A DNA stretch of 64,000 nt from Brachypodium distachyon (GCF_000005505.3 NC_016135.3:28048758-28112757), one strand, 5' to 3'. Positions 10,900 to 22,457 are shown, numbered from the stretch's first letter. Translations and numbers: made by a program. Notes: generated from the letters alone by a model not told the origin.

Positions 10900-11800
10900 C
10901 GCCATGTCTATTAGCCACCCTAGATGGGATCTGAAAGGATCTAGAGGGTTGACTAGAGGAGGGGTGAATAGGCAACTACAAATTTTACTTCTTTTCTTTT
11001 CAATTTGGGGATTGCTCAAATAAATGTTCTCTAGATTATGCAACTAGGTGAACAGTCATATATGACGAGAAATATACTACTAGCAATAGATATGAAAGCA
11101 AGTAAGCTAGTAGCAACTAGTAAAGGTAAGTTGAGAGATAACAAACATAGTGACACGCAGATTTATCTCGGAATTCACTTCCCAATGGAAGCTACGTCTC
11201 CGTTGGAGCGGTGTGGTATCACCATAGTGAATACCGAATAGCAGTCAAATGGCACACAGTATCTCCTTCATGTCCTTCCACCGATGTGGAGAGGCACAGA
11301 CCACTATGTTGCTGTTGAGGTTGACAACTAGTACCTTGACAAGGATGAGGTACACTCCACAACTTGGAGGGTCCTCACCAAATCAACGCGAGTCACCAAG
11401 ACTCCGAGCTTCAAGGCCAGGGCTCACTCCAAGGTAGGAGAAGCCTGTATAGAGTGTCTAGAAAATGTAGTCGTTGCTAGAAAACTTACCCTGAAGTCTC
11501 CGGCCTGGAGACCGGAGTCTCTAGACTAGCCCGGAGCTTCCGGACCAACCGTGGTCCGGGATCTCCGGCCTGGCCGGAGACTTCCACAAGTCTCCAGGTA
11601 CACTCCGGCCATACTCCGGACAGGGCATCAGAACGTTACGCAAAATGCGCAGCTCTTTGCCCAAGTCCAAGAATAATGAGACTGGATGCCCTGAGTCTGG
11701 AGTCTACTGTGATTTTCACACCGAAGTCTCTGGTCTAGCACCCTGGAGTCTCCGGGCTGTTTCTAACAGCCACTATGCTTTGGAACCTATCATTCACCAA
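10900..11800. repeat. Degraded repeat with GGAGACTCCGG-type cluster 2
   Basis: The stretch 'gactagaggaggggtgaatagg' near 10950 is a phrase I associate with grass repeats. It is followed by AT-rich DNA and, at 11490-11770, by many copies of a short ccggagtctccgg-like motif. No coding domain found. Probably an old non-autonomous element related to the cluster at 6780-6915. Confidence 0.4.
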
Positions 11801-11889
11801 TGTTGTTGGGAAGTCTATGGGATGTATATTTGGTATTCTACTAGGTAGATGATTTCCCCATACCTTCCATTGAGCAACCCCTAGAAAAA

Positions 11890-12130
11890 CTACGGGCCGG
11901 CCACGGCTGCCTTGTGGCCATCCTCCCTGAGGCCTTTTGGGAGGTGATGCGTGACTTCCGTCGCTGTCGTCTCGGTGTCGTGGATTCCGCTTCACCTCAG
12001 CGTGCAGATTGTAGGAAAGAAATCCGAACTTGGTAAGTGGAGTAAGTCTAAAGCAAGCAGGTTGATCAGTACGGTTGAGTCCGTGTCAGCGTGAAGTAGT
12101 ACTGCTAGCCAACCCAAGATAGTTAATTGA
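11890..12130 (-). repeat. Cassette right flank, copy B (inverted)
   Basis: Reverse complement of about 25743-25975 in copy C. Homology stops near 11890, which gives the outer boundary of inverted copy B. Confidence 0.7.
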
Positions 12131-12467
12131 GCGTTGCAACGGGGAGATAAACATTTTGTACCTTAACAAGAATAATGGCAAATACCACTTATTTGTTCGT
12201 TTACCAGGTTCAGCATACAGGCTATGGAGTGATAAGCAGAGGAAACTAATACGATCGTGCATTTACCGGCCAATAAAATGTGGGGTGTGCTTCTGCTTAT
12301 TTTCTGGGCAAAACTATCAAGACATACTTGTTCCAATCCAGCCTCACATCAATTAACTAATTTTACCAAGTCTAACACCTCAAAAACCTCGCAAACATTC
12401 GACCACCAACTCAATGACAGTTTACATCCAAACAGATCACGCGATAAAGGAAAACCGCTAAAATTAC

Positions 12468-12749
12468 TTATTTCAACATCAAAGAAAAATTTAAGTCAAG
12501 CGGCTCTGATTTTGTGTACATCCTGATGGCGACGGCCAGGCCCAGAATGGTCAGGGGGACAGTGAGCTTGAGGATCTTGATGATGAACTCCGAGGTCTTG
12601 TTTTGGTTGTAGTGCGGCTGCTTAGGCGGAGTGTACTTGCTCCGGGCAGGTATCGTGGACCGTCCAGCATCGCACGTGCGGTGGTGCTGTGCCCAGTAAC
12701 GATCCTCAAAGTAATCGGTCGCATCCTTCGCGGAATGCAGAAGGAACAA
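12468..12749 (-). pseudogene. Cytochrome b5 3' fragment, frameshifted (copy B)
   Basis: Same heme-domain end, displaced GHSTTARAMLD frame and hydrophobic tail as at 5986-6267, with the same two lesions. It differs from copy A by very few bases (for example Asn to Asp in the displaced part). Not functional. Confidence 0.85.
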
Positions 12750-14238
12750 AAAAAATCGAGCATCATATAAATAGGGACATGGAACAGCGGGTTAGAGCTA
12801 GGCAACATTTTCTCGACATTCGAGTACTACAGAACGTAACCTCACTTTTCTAGAAAGGGCAATAGATAACTAACTAAACACATGGATCTGCTGAGTACTA
12901 CAACTCTTAGAACCAAACAGACAAGTTTTTACATAGTAAAAGGTAGGAGTAGTAACTAACCAGTGCTCTGCAGACAGCAGCGAACCAAAAGGATAGTTCT
13001 CTTTTGTCTACCAGGTCGGACAGGATCAACAAGGAGAAGGTTGCAAGACCATGTACGCATGATATGATTTTTCGGTTATGACCGTCGGAAATTACACCAA
13101 CAAACTGAAGTCTGGAAGTAAACCAGAGTGACATGGGCAACTTTGTAACATAGTAAAAGTTAATTAACTGCTGAGCACTTCATCAAAATTAGCAAATAAG
13201 TGCAGCTAAATATATATGACTCAGCTTAAAAAAACATATATGACTCGAAGATGAAAATACGAGCAGTTAAGCATATATCAAATTTAGCAAAACTATAAGG
13301 TATTTTTCTAGGAAAAATAGACATGGTTATAGATCAGTCAAGGAAAGAATCAGATGCGGAGGTTTCAACTTACAAGACCAGACTGTTCAGAATGAAATTC
13401 ATTCTTGATGACCAGCTTGCTAGGTATCAATCTAGCCCCTCGGCTTTTCTATAGTCAAACATGTACCATCATAAATCAGTTCTCACATAGTAGCTAAAAG
13501 AAATCATGCAAGCAACCATTTCACAACCAGGAAACCAAAAGAATCTGTGTTCAACCAAGTCATGTATGAATTTTACCTGCACATCGGAACAACCTCTCCA
13601 GCCGTAGGCTCTTCAATTATGACCTTCACTTGCTACAATAAAAATAGGGAAATATGAGTGCTGAAGGAAAAAAATATTTGTTGTTGTTGCTGCTGTTAAT
13701 GCACGAAGCATTTGAAATACTTGAATGGTAATTCAGAATTTGCTTTGTAAAATTAAGGCATCTAAAGATGTGTGCACTGATAGAAATGGCCGAGAATTAG
13801 GAAGACCAATCGTTTGGAAAAAAAGGATGCTCGCCCTGCTGTAAATGTGTTAGTCGGGTTTTGAAGTAAATTATCCTCTTAAGTATTCTTTTCTAACTGC
13901 AATAAGCTCATGTAACCAGCACCGCTAGAGCTCTTCAAGATTACTAACAATCAAATCTGTAACAGAAAGCAGCAAAGCTCACATACAAAGTAATAGGTCA
14001 TTATTTTATAATCCCAATGGTGGTATGGTCTGGGATGATAAAACGACCAAGGTGGCGGGCTGGCAGCTCCCTTTTTATTCTTCATTAACTGGAGTAATGA
14101 GAATCACTGTAAACTAACATCAAGTATTGCAGTGATGAGATATAAAAATACACATTTGTCTTAAGACAAAATTAATATCATGTATTTTTGTGTACAGTGT
14201 ACTAAACTACTAATTTGTCCCTCTTAGGCTCATACGTA

Positions 14239-14680
14239 TTATATTACAAGAAAAGGAACACACGCCTGCAGAGGTTCAAAACAAGATTGGTTAACTACCT
14301 TATTGTAGTCTGGAAATTGCTTAAACTGCTCTGCTGAGGCTGGGATTAGCCTGGTCCGCAATCCAGCAAGCTGCTGCAACCATTCCACAATGTGCGGACA
14401 ACCGTGAAGGCGGGCTTGAAGCTGCATAGCAGCAGCACAGGATTTACTTTAAGATGTTTCCTATTCTCAATCTACGCTAAGATGATCAGCAATAAGGCTC
14501 ACGATGGTATATGTACTCTTGCCTTGGACTTCTCTATGAGAACATAACTCTGGTCGTATCCACCGAACTGCAGGAATACTTCATAAGGCTTCTTCATGCA
14601 GAGTCTGAGGTATCTAAGAAGTGCAATCAGCTCCTTCATTACTCTAATACCTACCAAGGGCACAGAATTGCTACCTGACT
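14239..14680 (-). pseudogene. Class 3 lipase fragment (copy B)
   Basis: On minus, an exon reads MKELIALLRYLRLC, then KKPYEVFLQFGGYDQSYVLI, characteristic of plant Lipase3_N/lipase class 3 proteins (diacylglycerol-lipase-like). After an intron comes a partial second exon (FKPAFTVV), which jumps through a deletion of roughly 150 bp to CGMVAAA-type sequence and on to EQFKQFPDYN before a splice donor. The catalytic GHSMG serine region is not present. It is a captured, decayed fragment carried by Helitron 1. Unlike copy C it has no stop in the first exon (Gln is kept). Confidence 0.75.
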
Positions 14681-14689
14681 ATTCATGCT

Positions 14690-14815
14690 GCAGATTGCCC
14701 TGAAGAAAAAGAAAAATAATCAGAGAAGAAGCAATTGATTTTTTTCCACCAAATTGCCTATTCATGCTGCAGATTGCCCCGAAGAAAAGGAAAAATAATC
14801 AGAGAAATAGCAATG
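14690..14815 (-). repeat. 79 bp tandem repeat, about two units (copy B)
   Basis: Two near-identical units containing 'gcagcatgaataggcaattt'. Copy C has about three units, copy A fewer. It is a copy-number difference between the cassettes. Confidence 0.75.
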
Positions 14816-14999
14816 GATTTTCTTCCACAGATACCGTCAACATTAAGCTGGTGGTTTGAATTAGAATATCAAAAGATTTTGCTAAATCAAAAATACTTTA
14901 ATCTAAACAATGATAAGATATGGATTTTACCTGCTACTCATTGCCGAATGATTATGCATCAGCTGCACATGAATCAATCATACTTGCAACTACACAATC

Positions 15000-15590
15000 T
15001 GCGTGTAAGAGGCGCCGGGGCGGCGGCCTCGGATCTCGTCTGCGGTGGGCGTCCGGGCAAGGCGCAGCGGGGGCGGGGTGCCTGGTGGCGGGGGTAGCGG
15101 CGCTTGCATTGGCCGGATCTGGCGCGGGGCTGGCGGGGAGATGGTGGTGCGGCTAGTTGCGGCGGCGTGCGAGTGCCCGGCTGTAGGTGGTTGTACGGGC
15201 GGCGGTGAGCGGTTGGGGGCACGGCTGGGCGTGCACAGTGAAGGGCGGCCGTGGCGGGATCCAGCTTTTCCGGGGTTGGCAGGGGAAGGGGCTTCCTCCT
15301 CCTGCCGAGGAGGGAAGGGAGGCGCGCAGCGGCCCGAGGAGCCTGCGGCGGCGGATCTGAAGGAGGTGCGCGGCGGCGGCGGATTCGCCTAGGGCGCTCG
15401 AGCTGATGAAGGGCAGCGCATATCGGGTGTTTCTTCCGTGCGGGATTAGAATCAGAATTGGAAAGAAGCGAGTGCGTTGCGGGATTGATTTTCGCATGCG
15501 CAAGGCAGGGGACTTCTGGTTTTTCAATCGAGCGGGGCGTGCGGAGAGGGACAGAGACGGACAACATACGATGGACTGACGCAACTGAAA
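15000..15590 (-). other. GC-rich captured 5'UTR/first-exon-like block (copy B)
   Basis: Inverted counterpart of 4282-4862, with small indels that shift the frames. This supports a non-coding or dead status. Confidence 0.5.
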
Positions 15591-17976
15591 ATTAAGGAAT
15601 AACTAGTTAAGTTCCCGTGCGTTGCTACGAACTAACAGAGAAAATTATAAAGTCATCAATTAAAGGTTTTTTTTCTTGCAAATGCATGCCAAACAAAACA
15701 CATTACCAAATCACATGAAATCCCAAGTTTTTTTCTTCTTTCTCGGCTAAACTTTAAGAAGTTTGATTTAACACAAAGTTATAACTTATGACATTTAGAA
15801 ACGAAGATAGTATTTAACGAGCTCATTCAATATCTTGTAAACAAAATAAGAGAAACTATATGCAGAGAATGTATGTCTACATCGGGATTGAAAGTGTTGC
15901 TTCACCACAGGAACTTTATGAACTCTTATTAAAAAGGCATTTGTCATACGATGGGAGACACCTTTGAGGCTTCGGCCATAGGATCAGTAACCTTCTAAGT
16001 CTAAGAACCTTCTCGAGTTCAGTAAACTGAATCAGCAGGAATGTATATTTTGCTATGTATATTCTGCCTCCAGGTAACTATAGCGATACACAAACATTTA
16101 TACATTTCGATCAAATGTGTTTGAAGCTAGCCTCTCCTTCCATGCATCCGGTTTAGCAACCTGAAAAAAGGCAAGAGTTGTAAAAATTTACATCTCAGGC
16201 TAAGAACTTAAGATGCCAAGCAAAATTTCAGACTTCAATCTTTCAGTTGGGACCAACAGTACATAAAATTGAAAAAATGATGCATTAAAAGAATTCCATA
16301 GCCTCACCAAACTGTTCACAATTCATATTGTAGCATTATTGCTTGATTAAATATAATCAGAAGGGTCACTGGGTCAGGCATTTAAAAATGTAGAAACATC
16401 CATGTCAGCTAAATCATAGATAAGGACAGCCCGATGCTCATATACTTTTTCAAGTCATCTTACACACTACAACACTAACCAGAGATACATTGTCCCTTTG
16501 TATTAGAAACTGGGAGTACCAAAAAACGAAGGTGAATAGAAATATGCCATACGAAAGGAAGTAACTGGCAGCGCAGGCGTAGTGCACAAGAGTAAGAAGA
16601 AAACACATGAAATTGCAATCAAGTATGTGAACTGGCTGACGATACCTTACGACAATGCCCCCATGAAACACCTTATTCTCTAAATAGTGGTTTGATAGCA
16701 GTATACAGGCTGTCATCAAATACGCAGGTACCGGCTGCATCAGCAGCTGCGCCTACAGAAAATTATCGATTTGTTTGAGATCTACAAGATTAGAACTTTG
16801 TTCTAGCTCTATAGGAGAAACCCATATCAGTTTTAGACGTCAGTGTTAGATAAGGAAAAAAATAACAGTGCAGAGCAGTAAAGAGAGACAAATCGCCTAC
16901 CAGGATTCATGTGCATCTGCAAAAGGCAGTAAAGCAGAAGGAAAAGAAAACGCTTATTTACCTTGTTGACCAACAGTTTTTTTACTGCTATTATATATTG
17001 GAACCAGGGTAAGAGTACAATATGTAGATGCAAGGTTCTCAGTTTCTACCCTTCTTTTAGCTCTTCCGATTCCCATGTAACTGAAATTAGCTACTGCAAG
17101 TTAGGTACAATTGTACAATGAAAAATGTTCTTACCTTGCAACTGAAATTAGCCCTTCCAATTCCACCATGGAAAATGAAAAATCAGATAGGTATGATAAT
17201 CCATAACCCATATCAGTTCTACAAATTAAATTAGCTTACCTTAATTTGGAAGCCCATCTTTCCTGGACGCAGATAGGACAAATGTTCTTTCTTGTCATGA
17301 TCAATAATTGAATAAGGTACTAACCTCCACAACAACAGAGTTTGCAGGTCAGAAGTTGTACCTTCATACATGATACATAACACTGAAGTAATATTACTTA
17401 CTGAGACACAATAGCACCCCTCCCCCTGCATTGTGAATCGCTCTTTTTCTATCTAGGATATGCTAATCACAAAGTAGAACAAGCTTAAAGAAATTAACAT
17501 ATCAATGCTTGCTAGATGTTGTTACACCTAATTCACCCCAAACTCTGGCACAATCCAAATTCCTCAGTTCAAAATTGTTCTAAAATTGTCTACAGTTGGG
17601 TAGATCATCTCAACGGAGGGTAGTAACGAGAAGGCATGATCAGTATAAAGTGGATTAAGGAATCATATTGCGCGACGGTGGCGGAGGGGAACGGCGACGG
17701 TGGTCGTCAGGCTTACCCGCGGAGGCGAATTGGCGCTCGAAACACCCCCTTTGAAAATCTTGGAGCGCTTGTCAAACAAAAACAATGTGAAATGATGCAT
17801 GTGTGTGATACAAATACCCGTATACAATGAAATGTGGAGCACTTGCAAATTGACTGATTGATCCAGCATTGCACGTGTGATAATCAGTGCCAAGGAGAAT
17901 CTATAAAACAATTGGAGGTAGCTAATCCTGCACAATAAAACTGCAAGCTTCTTCCCGTGCATAGACAGTACAATAC

Positions 17977-19159
17977 CTCGCATGGTGGGCAGTGGCCTTC
18001 TTGGGCAAGCTCAATGTGACTGCACTCTGGATTTCCCTACAAGCAAACCAGAAATGTATCCCTCTTTTAGACTTGCTATGACCAATTCACTGAACCACAT
18101 GTCATGAAAAAGAACATTTTTTCATAAAGCTTGCAGGTCCATACGATATTTTTCAAACCTGCCTGAAAGAAAGGGGCTTATCCCTGAATCCTAAATCAGA
18201 TTTCTACGTCATTCATTTTTTCTTCAAGTGCACTTATATATTACATAGTACGAATACAATAACTATAAGAACTGTGAGGTAAAAAATAATAATCAGGAAT
18301 CCTGTAATTCATGTAGACCTATAACTCAATTTTGAGGTGAGAATACCTCAATGCAAGAACGCATTAGATGAAATCATGATGCAACTGTCACACACTAAAC
18401 TAAAGAATATGTAAGACCTTGACATCGAGGAAATTAAAATATGCATTAACAACATAGTGTAAGTATAATGTGTGATCAAGAAATTCAGAGGGTAAATCGT
18501 ATACTACAAGCAAAAATAAGGCCGTTCTCTACTCTCTTTTTCCTGACGTCTTATATAATGTACTTCTCATCCACAGCAGTTTGTAAGTTTCACTAATTAA
18601 TTAATAAGGAAACTCACCGATGACGTCTTATATAATGTACTTCTCATCCACAGCAGTTTGCCGATACCCCTTGTTTCATTAGAAGGGGCAGTTTTTGTAG
18701 GGCCTTGTACAGAGATATACCAGCACCTCAGATTTTATCTTTGCTGCTGAACACGTAAGACCATAATATGACCTGCCTGAAGCAAGAGCTAGTTAGAATT
18801 GACACATAAGAAACTCAGAAGCACACCTACCTAGCAAATCGACCAGATGCCCAATTTCCCCCTCAGCTTACGTGATTCATACGCACAGGGCAGCTGGGGA
18901 GGCACGGCCCCTCAGCCTCCTCGTGCTCCCACGAGGCAGCATCGGAGCGGCCAGTAAGATTCGGTGGTCGTGGCGGCGCGGCCACCTGCGGATGGCGGGG
19001 CTGCGGCGGTGGTGTGGGAGGGACAGCCACAGGGCTGCGGCGGCGCGCGAGGCCAGCGGCCCGCGAGGCGACGGGGCAGGAGGATTCCAGCAGCGGCGAC
19101 ACGAGGACCACGAGACGAATCAGTAGGAAACAAGTAATACGCGAAGCGGCGAATCCCAT
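17977..19159 (-). pseudogene. Captured gene fragment with signal peptide (Helitron 2)
   Basis: An ATG at 19159 opens a 96-codon exon to 18872. It starts MGFAASRITCFLLIRLVV, a good signal peptide or membrane anchor, and is followed by a Pro/Arg-rich stretch. A GTAAGC donor follows. A 60 bp segment at 18036-17977 is preceded by ttgcttgtag and followed by GTATTG; it continues in the same phase (ECSHIELAQEGHCPPCE). Further small exon-like pieces with donor sites lie at about 17410 and 17230. I do not recognise the gene. The Cys-rich second exon and secretory start suggest an ER or secreted protein. Confidence 0.5.
18544..18660. repeat. 40 bp direct repeat inside Helitron 2
   Basis: The 40 bp at 18544-18583 (starting tgacgtcttatataatg) recurs exactly at 18621-18660, a 77 bp period. 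A short tandem duplication; the intervening 37 bp are not repeated. Confidence 0.9.
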
Positions 19160-19676
19160 GGATTCGAGGGAGAAACGAGAAAAAGAAGGAGAAGAAGATG
19201 GGTTTAGGGTTTGAGACCAGCGGGAGGACGCGCGGCGGCGGTCTAACAGCGGCTGAGGTGCGCGGATCGCGGCTGCGCGGTGGCGGCTGATGTGCGAATT
19301 ACGGCGGCGCCGTCGGACGTAGCGGCGGGAGGACGCACGTGCCGGCCGCCTGGATCTCGATGCCGCCACCATCTCCTTATCCCGCGGCATCCGCGGTGGA
19401 GGGCGATGGCGGCGGCGTCCGCGGTGGAGGGCACCGGCATCGGCTGCGGCCTGCGGGGCAGGAGGGCGGCGTCGGTGCGGTGGACGGCGGCTCTATGTGG
19501 GCAGATGGAGCGGGCGAGCAGGCTGCGGCGAGGGAAGCGGGGAAATTTCTTTTCCTTTGCGTTTCTACCAGAGGAGATAGGGAGGCGCAGCGGGTCGGGT
19601 GTTTGCGGGACTCGGAAGTCGGAGCGGGCGGGCGGGCGCAGCACTAATGAAACTGGGAATCAAGAAGCAGCAGAGA

Positions 19677-19900
19677 TAAAGCGTGTCCTAATCCGTGTCG
19701 TACTAGGAAGTCCTCTACGAGTCGGTTTCCGTGATCTTTGGTTGGCTACTCGTGCATATATATGCACAGGACGTGTAGCTATAACTTGAACCGTGAGATA
19801 CTTGAGAAAAAAAGAGCACTTGGCTACGAGTTTCCCAACTCGGTCGTGCTAGATCGATCTGTGGATATCACGAATCAGGCAGGAGAAGCCGGCGGAGAAG
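19677..19900 (+). promoter_or_regulatory. DIM1 copy B upstream region
   Basis: It carries the 16 bp palindrome GTGCATATATATGCAC at 19752-19767, 134 bp before the ATG, a plausible TATA position if the 5'UTR is about 100 bp. Helitron 2 abuts the region at 19676, so anything further upstream now comes from Helitron sequence. Confidence 0.5.
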
Positions 19901-20329
19901 ATGTCGTACCTGCTGCCGCACCTGCACTCCGGATGGGCGGTGGACCAGGCCATCATGGCCGAGAACGAGCGCCTCGTCATGATCCGCTTCGGCCACGATT
20001 GGGACGAGACCTGCATGCAGATGGACGAGGTGCTGGCAGGGGTGGCTGAGAAAATAAAGAACTTCGCGGTAACCTACCTCGTTGACATCACTGAGGTTCC
20101 CGACTTCAACACCCTGTACGAGCTCTATGACCCATCGACGGTGATGTTCTTCTTCCGCAACAAGCACATCATGATTGATCTCGGGACGGGAAACAACAAC
20201 AAGATCAACTGGGCGATGAAAGACAAGCATGAGTTTGTTGACATTGTAGAGACCGTCTACCGAGGAGCTCGTAAGGGTCGTGGTCTGGCGATTGCTCCCA
20301 AGGATTACTCCACCAAATATCGTTACTAA
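19901..20329 (+). CDS. DIM1: DIM1/YLS8, U5 snRNP thioredoxin-like protein (copy B)
   Basis: Complete 142-residue ORF without introns, of the same family and length as the minus-strand copy at 3586-4014. It keeps the family residues Cys38 (in DETCMQ) and Pro133 (in IAPKDYS) that copy A has lost, so it is the better candidate for the working gene. The protein is a core tri-snRNP component that acts in spliceosome assembly and activation in the nucleus. It sits in the 1.5 kb spacer between the two inverted arms of the cassette (about 11890-19900 and 21388-25975), an unusual position for a housekeeping gene. Confidence 0.94.
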   Translation: MSYLLPHLHSGWAVDQAIMAENERLVMIRFGHDWDETCMQMDEVLAGVAEKIKNFAVTYLVDITEVPDFNTLYELYDPSTVMFFFRNKHIMIDLGTGNNNKINWAMKDKHEFVDIVETVYRGARKGRGLAIAPKDYSTKYRY

Positions 20330-21388
20330 GATGTGTTTCAATTCTCTCTGTCTGTTTATGTGTAATTTCGATTACTCCGCCAGATATCGTTTCTAATGTG
20401 TTTCTGTTTGGCTATTCATATGTAATTTCTAGCTTGCTAGGTCGGTACAACATGTGACCCTTGATGTGACTATATATACGTTTGGTAATGCTAACACGGT
20501 CGTACTCAAACATGCTCTCCCATGTGATGTCGGTCAACTTTAAAAATAATACACTTCACGTATACGCCTTCAACTCTACTAATTAAGATCTACGGTGCGA
20601 TGTTCGTGAAGTAGCAAATTACTAGCCGCCTCCTTTGTTTTTTTTGCGTTGTTCTACGGTGGTGGGCAAGATTTTGGGTCTAAAACAATGTTGTAGCCGA
20701 TTTCCTGCTGATTGGTTGACATGTGTGCACTTTGTCACAAGCGACAACCGATGATTATAATTAGGTGTGTGGTTGTCTATTTCAGTTGCTGGATGATTAT
20801 GCACATATGTAGCTCTCCAAGAATGAACGGAAGGAGTGCATGTAAATATATTGAATTGTTAAGCTATTGAACTTTTAATCACGGTTTAATGTAGATTCGA
20901 TGAAATTTGTGTTTCTCTGAGACTAAACTTTGCCTTGTTCATTGACAGTGTACTAGATATTTGTCTCCTAACTGACTTGCTTTTAATTGGTTGGAACTGC
21001 CTAGACACTTCCTAAAAAAAAGAGAAACCATGTGCAAGCTTGTGAACTTGGTAAGAGAAGGATCGATGGCATGGCTCGCCGCAAAGAAAGTCGTGGTGAC
21101 GAACGTTATCGAGTAAATTGCCTGGATACCATGAATTTTAGATGGAAAAGTAGTTGGATCCGTGCATTGAGAGCTATGTTGGCTAGACTAGAAGTTTATA
21201 TAGCAAGGAAAACATATGGATCAATGATAGAACAACCTTTGTTACAATCTCGACGAATCACCACTAACCTATGCTTATCTATATGCACACGGTGTGAACT
21301 TGTTAAGCTAAAACATCACTTTCATAGGCGTCTTTCGTTCTCCTTCGTAAGGTATGTTCAGATCCTAAGCTTTCTTTGAACAATATAC
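20330..21388 (+). repeat. DIM1 downstream region, copy B (segments Z, Y, X)
   Basis: The order after DIM1 is the 3' flank matching 3470-3580 inverted, then segment Y (20515-20970, matching 1080-1590 inverted), then part of segment X (20984-21388, matching about 3060-3467 inverted). In copy A, Y is displaced by a tandem X and a retroelement fragment, so this order is probably the older one. The open frame at 21032-21379 is of unknown meaning. Confidence 0.7.
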
Positions 21389-21396
21389 GACATCTT
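21386..21396. other. Inversion junction between cassettes B and C
   Basis: Segment X breaks off within 'tgaacaatata' and is followed by 'cgacatcttctccgcc', the reverse complement of the DIM1 start codon and leader. So copy C begins at codon 2 of an antisense DIM1. Little or no shared sequence is visible at the join. Confidence 0.75.
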
Positions 21397-21665
21397 CTCC
21401 GCCGGCTGCCTGCTGCTTCTCCTGGTTAAGCGCCGCCTGATTCATGATATCCACGGATCGATCTATCACGACCTAGTTGGGAAACTCGTAGCCAAGTGCT
21501 CTTCTTTTCTCAAGTATCTCACGGTTCAAGTTCTAGCTACACGTCCTGTGCATATATATGCACGAGTAGCCGACCAAAGACCACGGAAACCGACTCGTAG
21601 AAGACTTCCTATTACGACACGTACTAGGACACACTTTCCCTACTAGTACAACGATACTTACCATA
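21393..21665 (-). promoter_or_regulatory. Orphan DIM1 upstream region, copy C
   Basis: Copy of the DIM1 leader and promoter region, with the 16 bp TATA-like palindrome at 21548-21563, facing left but without its gene. If active, it would transcribe leftward into the downstream region of DIM1 copy B, antisense to it. Its right end keeps 33 bp that copies A and B have lost. Confidence 0.5.
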
Positions 21666-21679
21666 TCTTTACTATTCCT

Positions 21680-22270
21680 TAATTTTCAGTTGCGTCAGTC
21701 CATCGTACGTCGTCCGTCTCCGTCCCTCTTCGCACGCCCCGCTCGATCGAAAAACAGAAGTCCCCTGCCCTGCGCACGCAAAAACCAATCCCGCGGCGCA
21801 CTCGCTTCTTTCCAATTCCGATTCTAATCCCGCACGGAAGAAACACCCAATACGCGCTGCCCTTCATCTGCTCGAGCGCCCTAGGCAAATCCGCCGCCGC
21901 CGCGCACCTCCTTCAGATCCGCCGCCGCAGGCTCCTCGAGCCGCTGCGCGCCTCCCTTCCCTCCTTAGCAGCAGGAGGAGGAAGCCCCTTCCCCTACCAA
22001 CCCCGGACAAGCTGGATCCAGCCACGGCCACCCTTCACTGTGCACGCCCAGCCGCTCACCGCCGCCCGTACAACCACCTACAGCCGGGCACTCGCACGCC
22101 GCCGCAACTAGCCGCACCACCATCTCCACACCAGCCCCGCGCCAGATCTGGCCAATGCAAGCGCCGCTGCCCCAGCCACCAGGCACCCCCCCCCCCCCCC
22201 GCTGCGCCTTGCCCGGACGCCCACCGCAGACGAGATCCGGGGCCGCCGCCCCGGCGCCTCTTACACGCAG
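21680..22270 (+). other. GC-rich captured block with C homopolymer (copy C)
   Basis: Counterpart of 4282-4862. A run of 12 or so C at about 22188-22200 replaces a short mixed stretch in the other copies and alters the frame. Confidence 0.5.
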
Positions 22271-22457
22271 ATTGTGTAGTTGCAAGTATGATTGATTCAT
22301 GTGTAGCTGATGCATAATCATTCGGCAATGAGTAGCAGGTAAAATCCATATCTTATCATTGTTTAGATTAAAGTATTTTTGATTTAGCAAAATCTTTTGA
22401 TATTCTAATTCAAACCACCAGCTTAATGTTGACGGTATCTGTGGAAGAAAATCCATT

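Larger units (their letters stand above)
12131..15602 (-). mobile_element. Helitron 1, copy B (inverted, interrupted at its 5' end)
   Basis: Same element as copies A and C read on the minus strand. Its 3' CTAG end is lost through a 16 bp deletion at about 12130. Its 5' end lost the TC through the 33 bp deletion shared with copy A, and Helitron 2 then inserted nearby. It keeps the lipase region that copy A lost, but with a different internal deletion from copy C. Confidence 0.7.
15603..19676 (-). mobile_element. Helitron 2, complete 4.07 kb non-autonomous element
   Basis: On minus it starts TCTCTGCTGCTTC at 19676 and ends with GCAACGCACGGGAACTTAA-CTAG at 15603, between host A and T. Removing it joins 'aaggaataa' to 'taaagcgtgtcc', and copy A has that uninterrupted sequence ('aaggaatagtaaagtgtgtcc', inverted at 4250-4275). 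This empty site fixes both ends. It has no Rep/helicase coding, so it depends on an autonomous partner. It carries a captured gene fragment near its 5' end. Confidence 0.88.
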
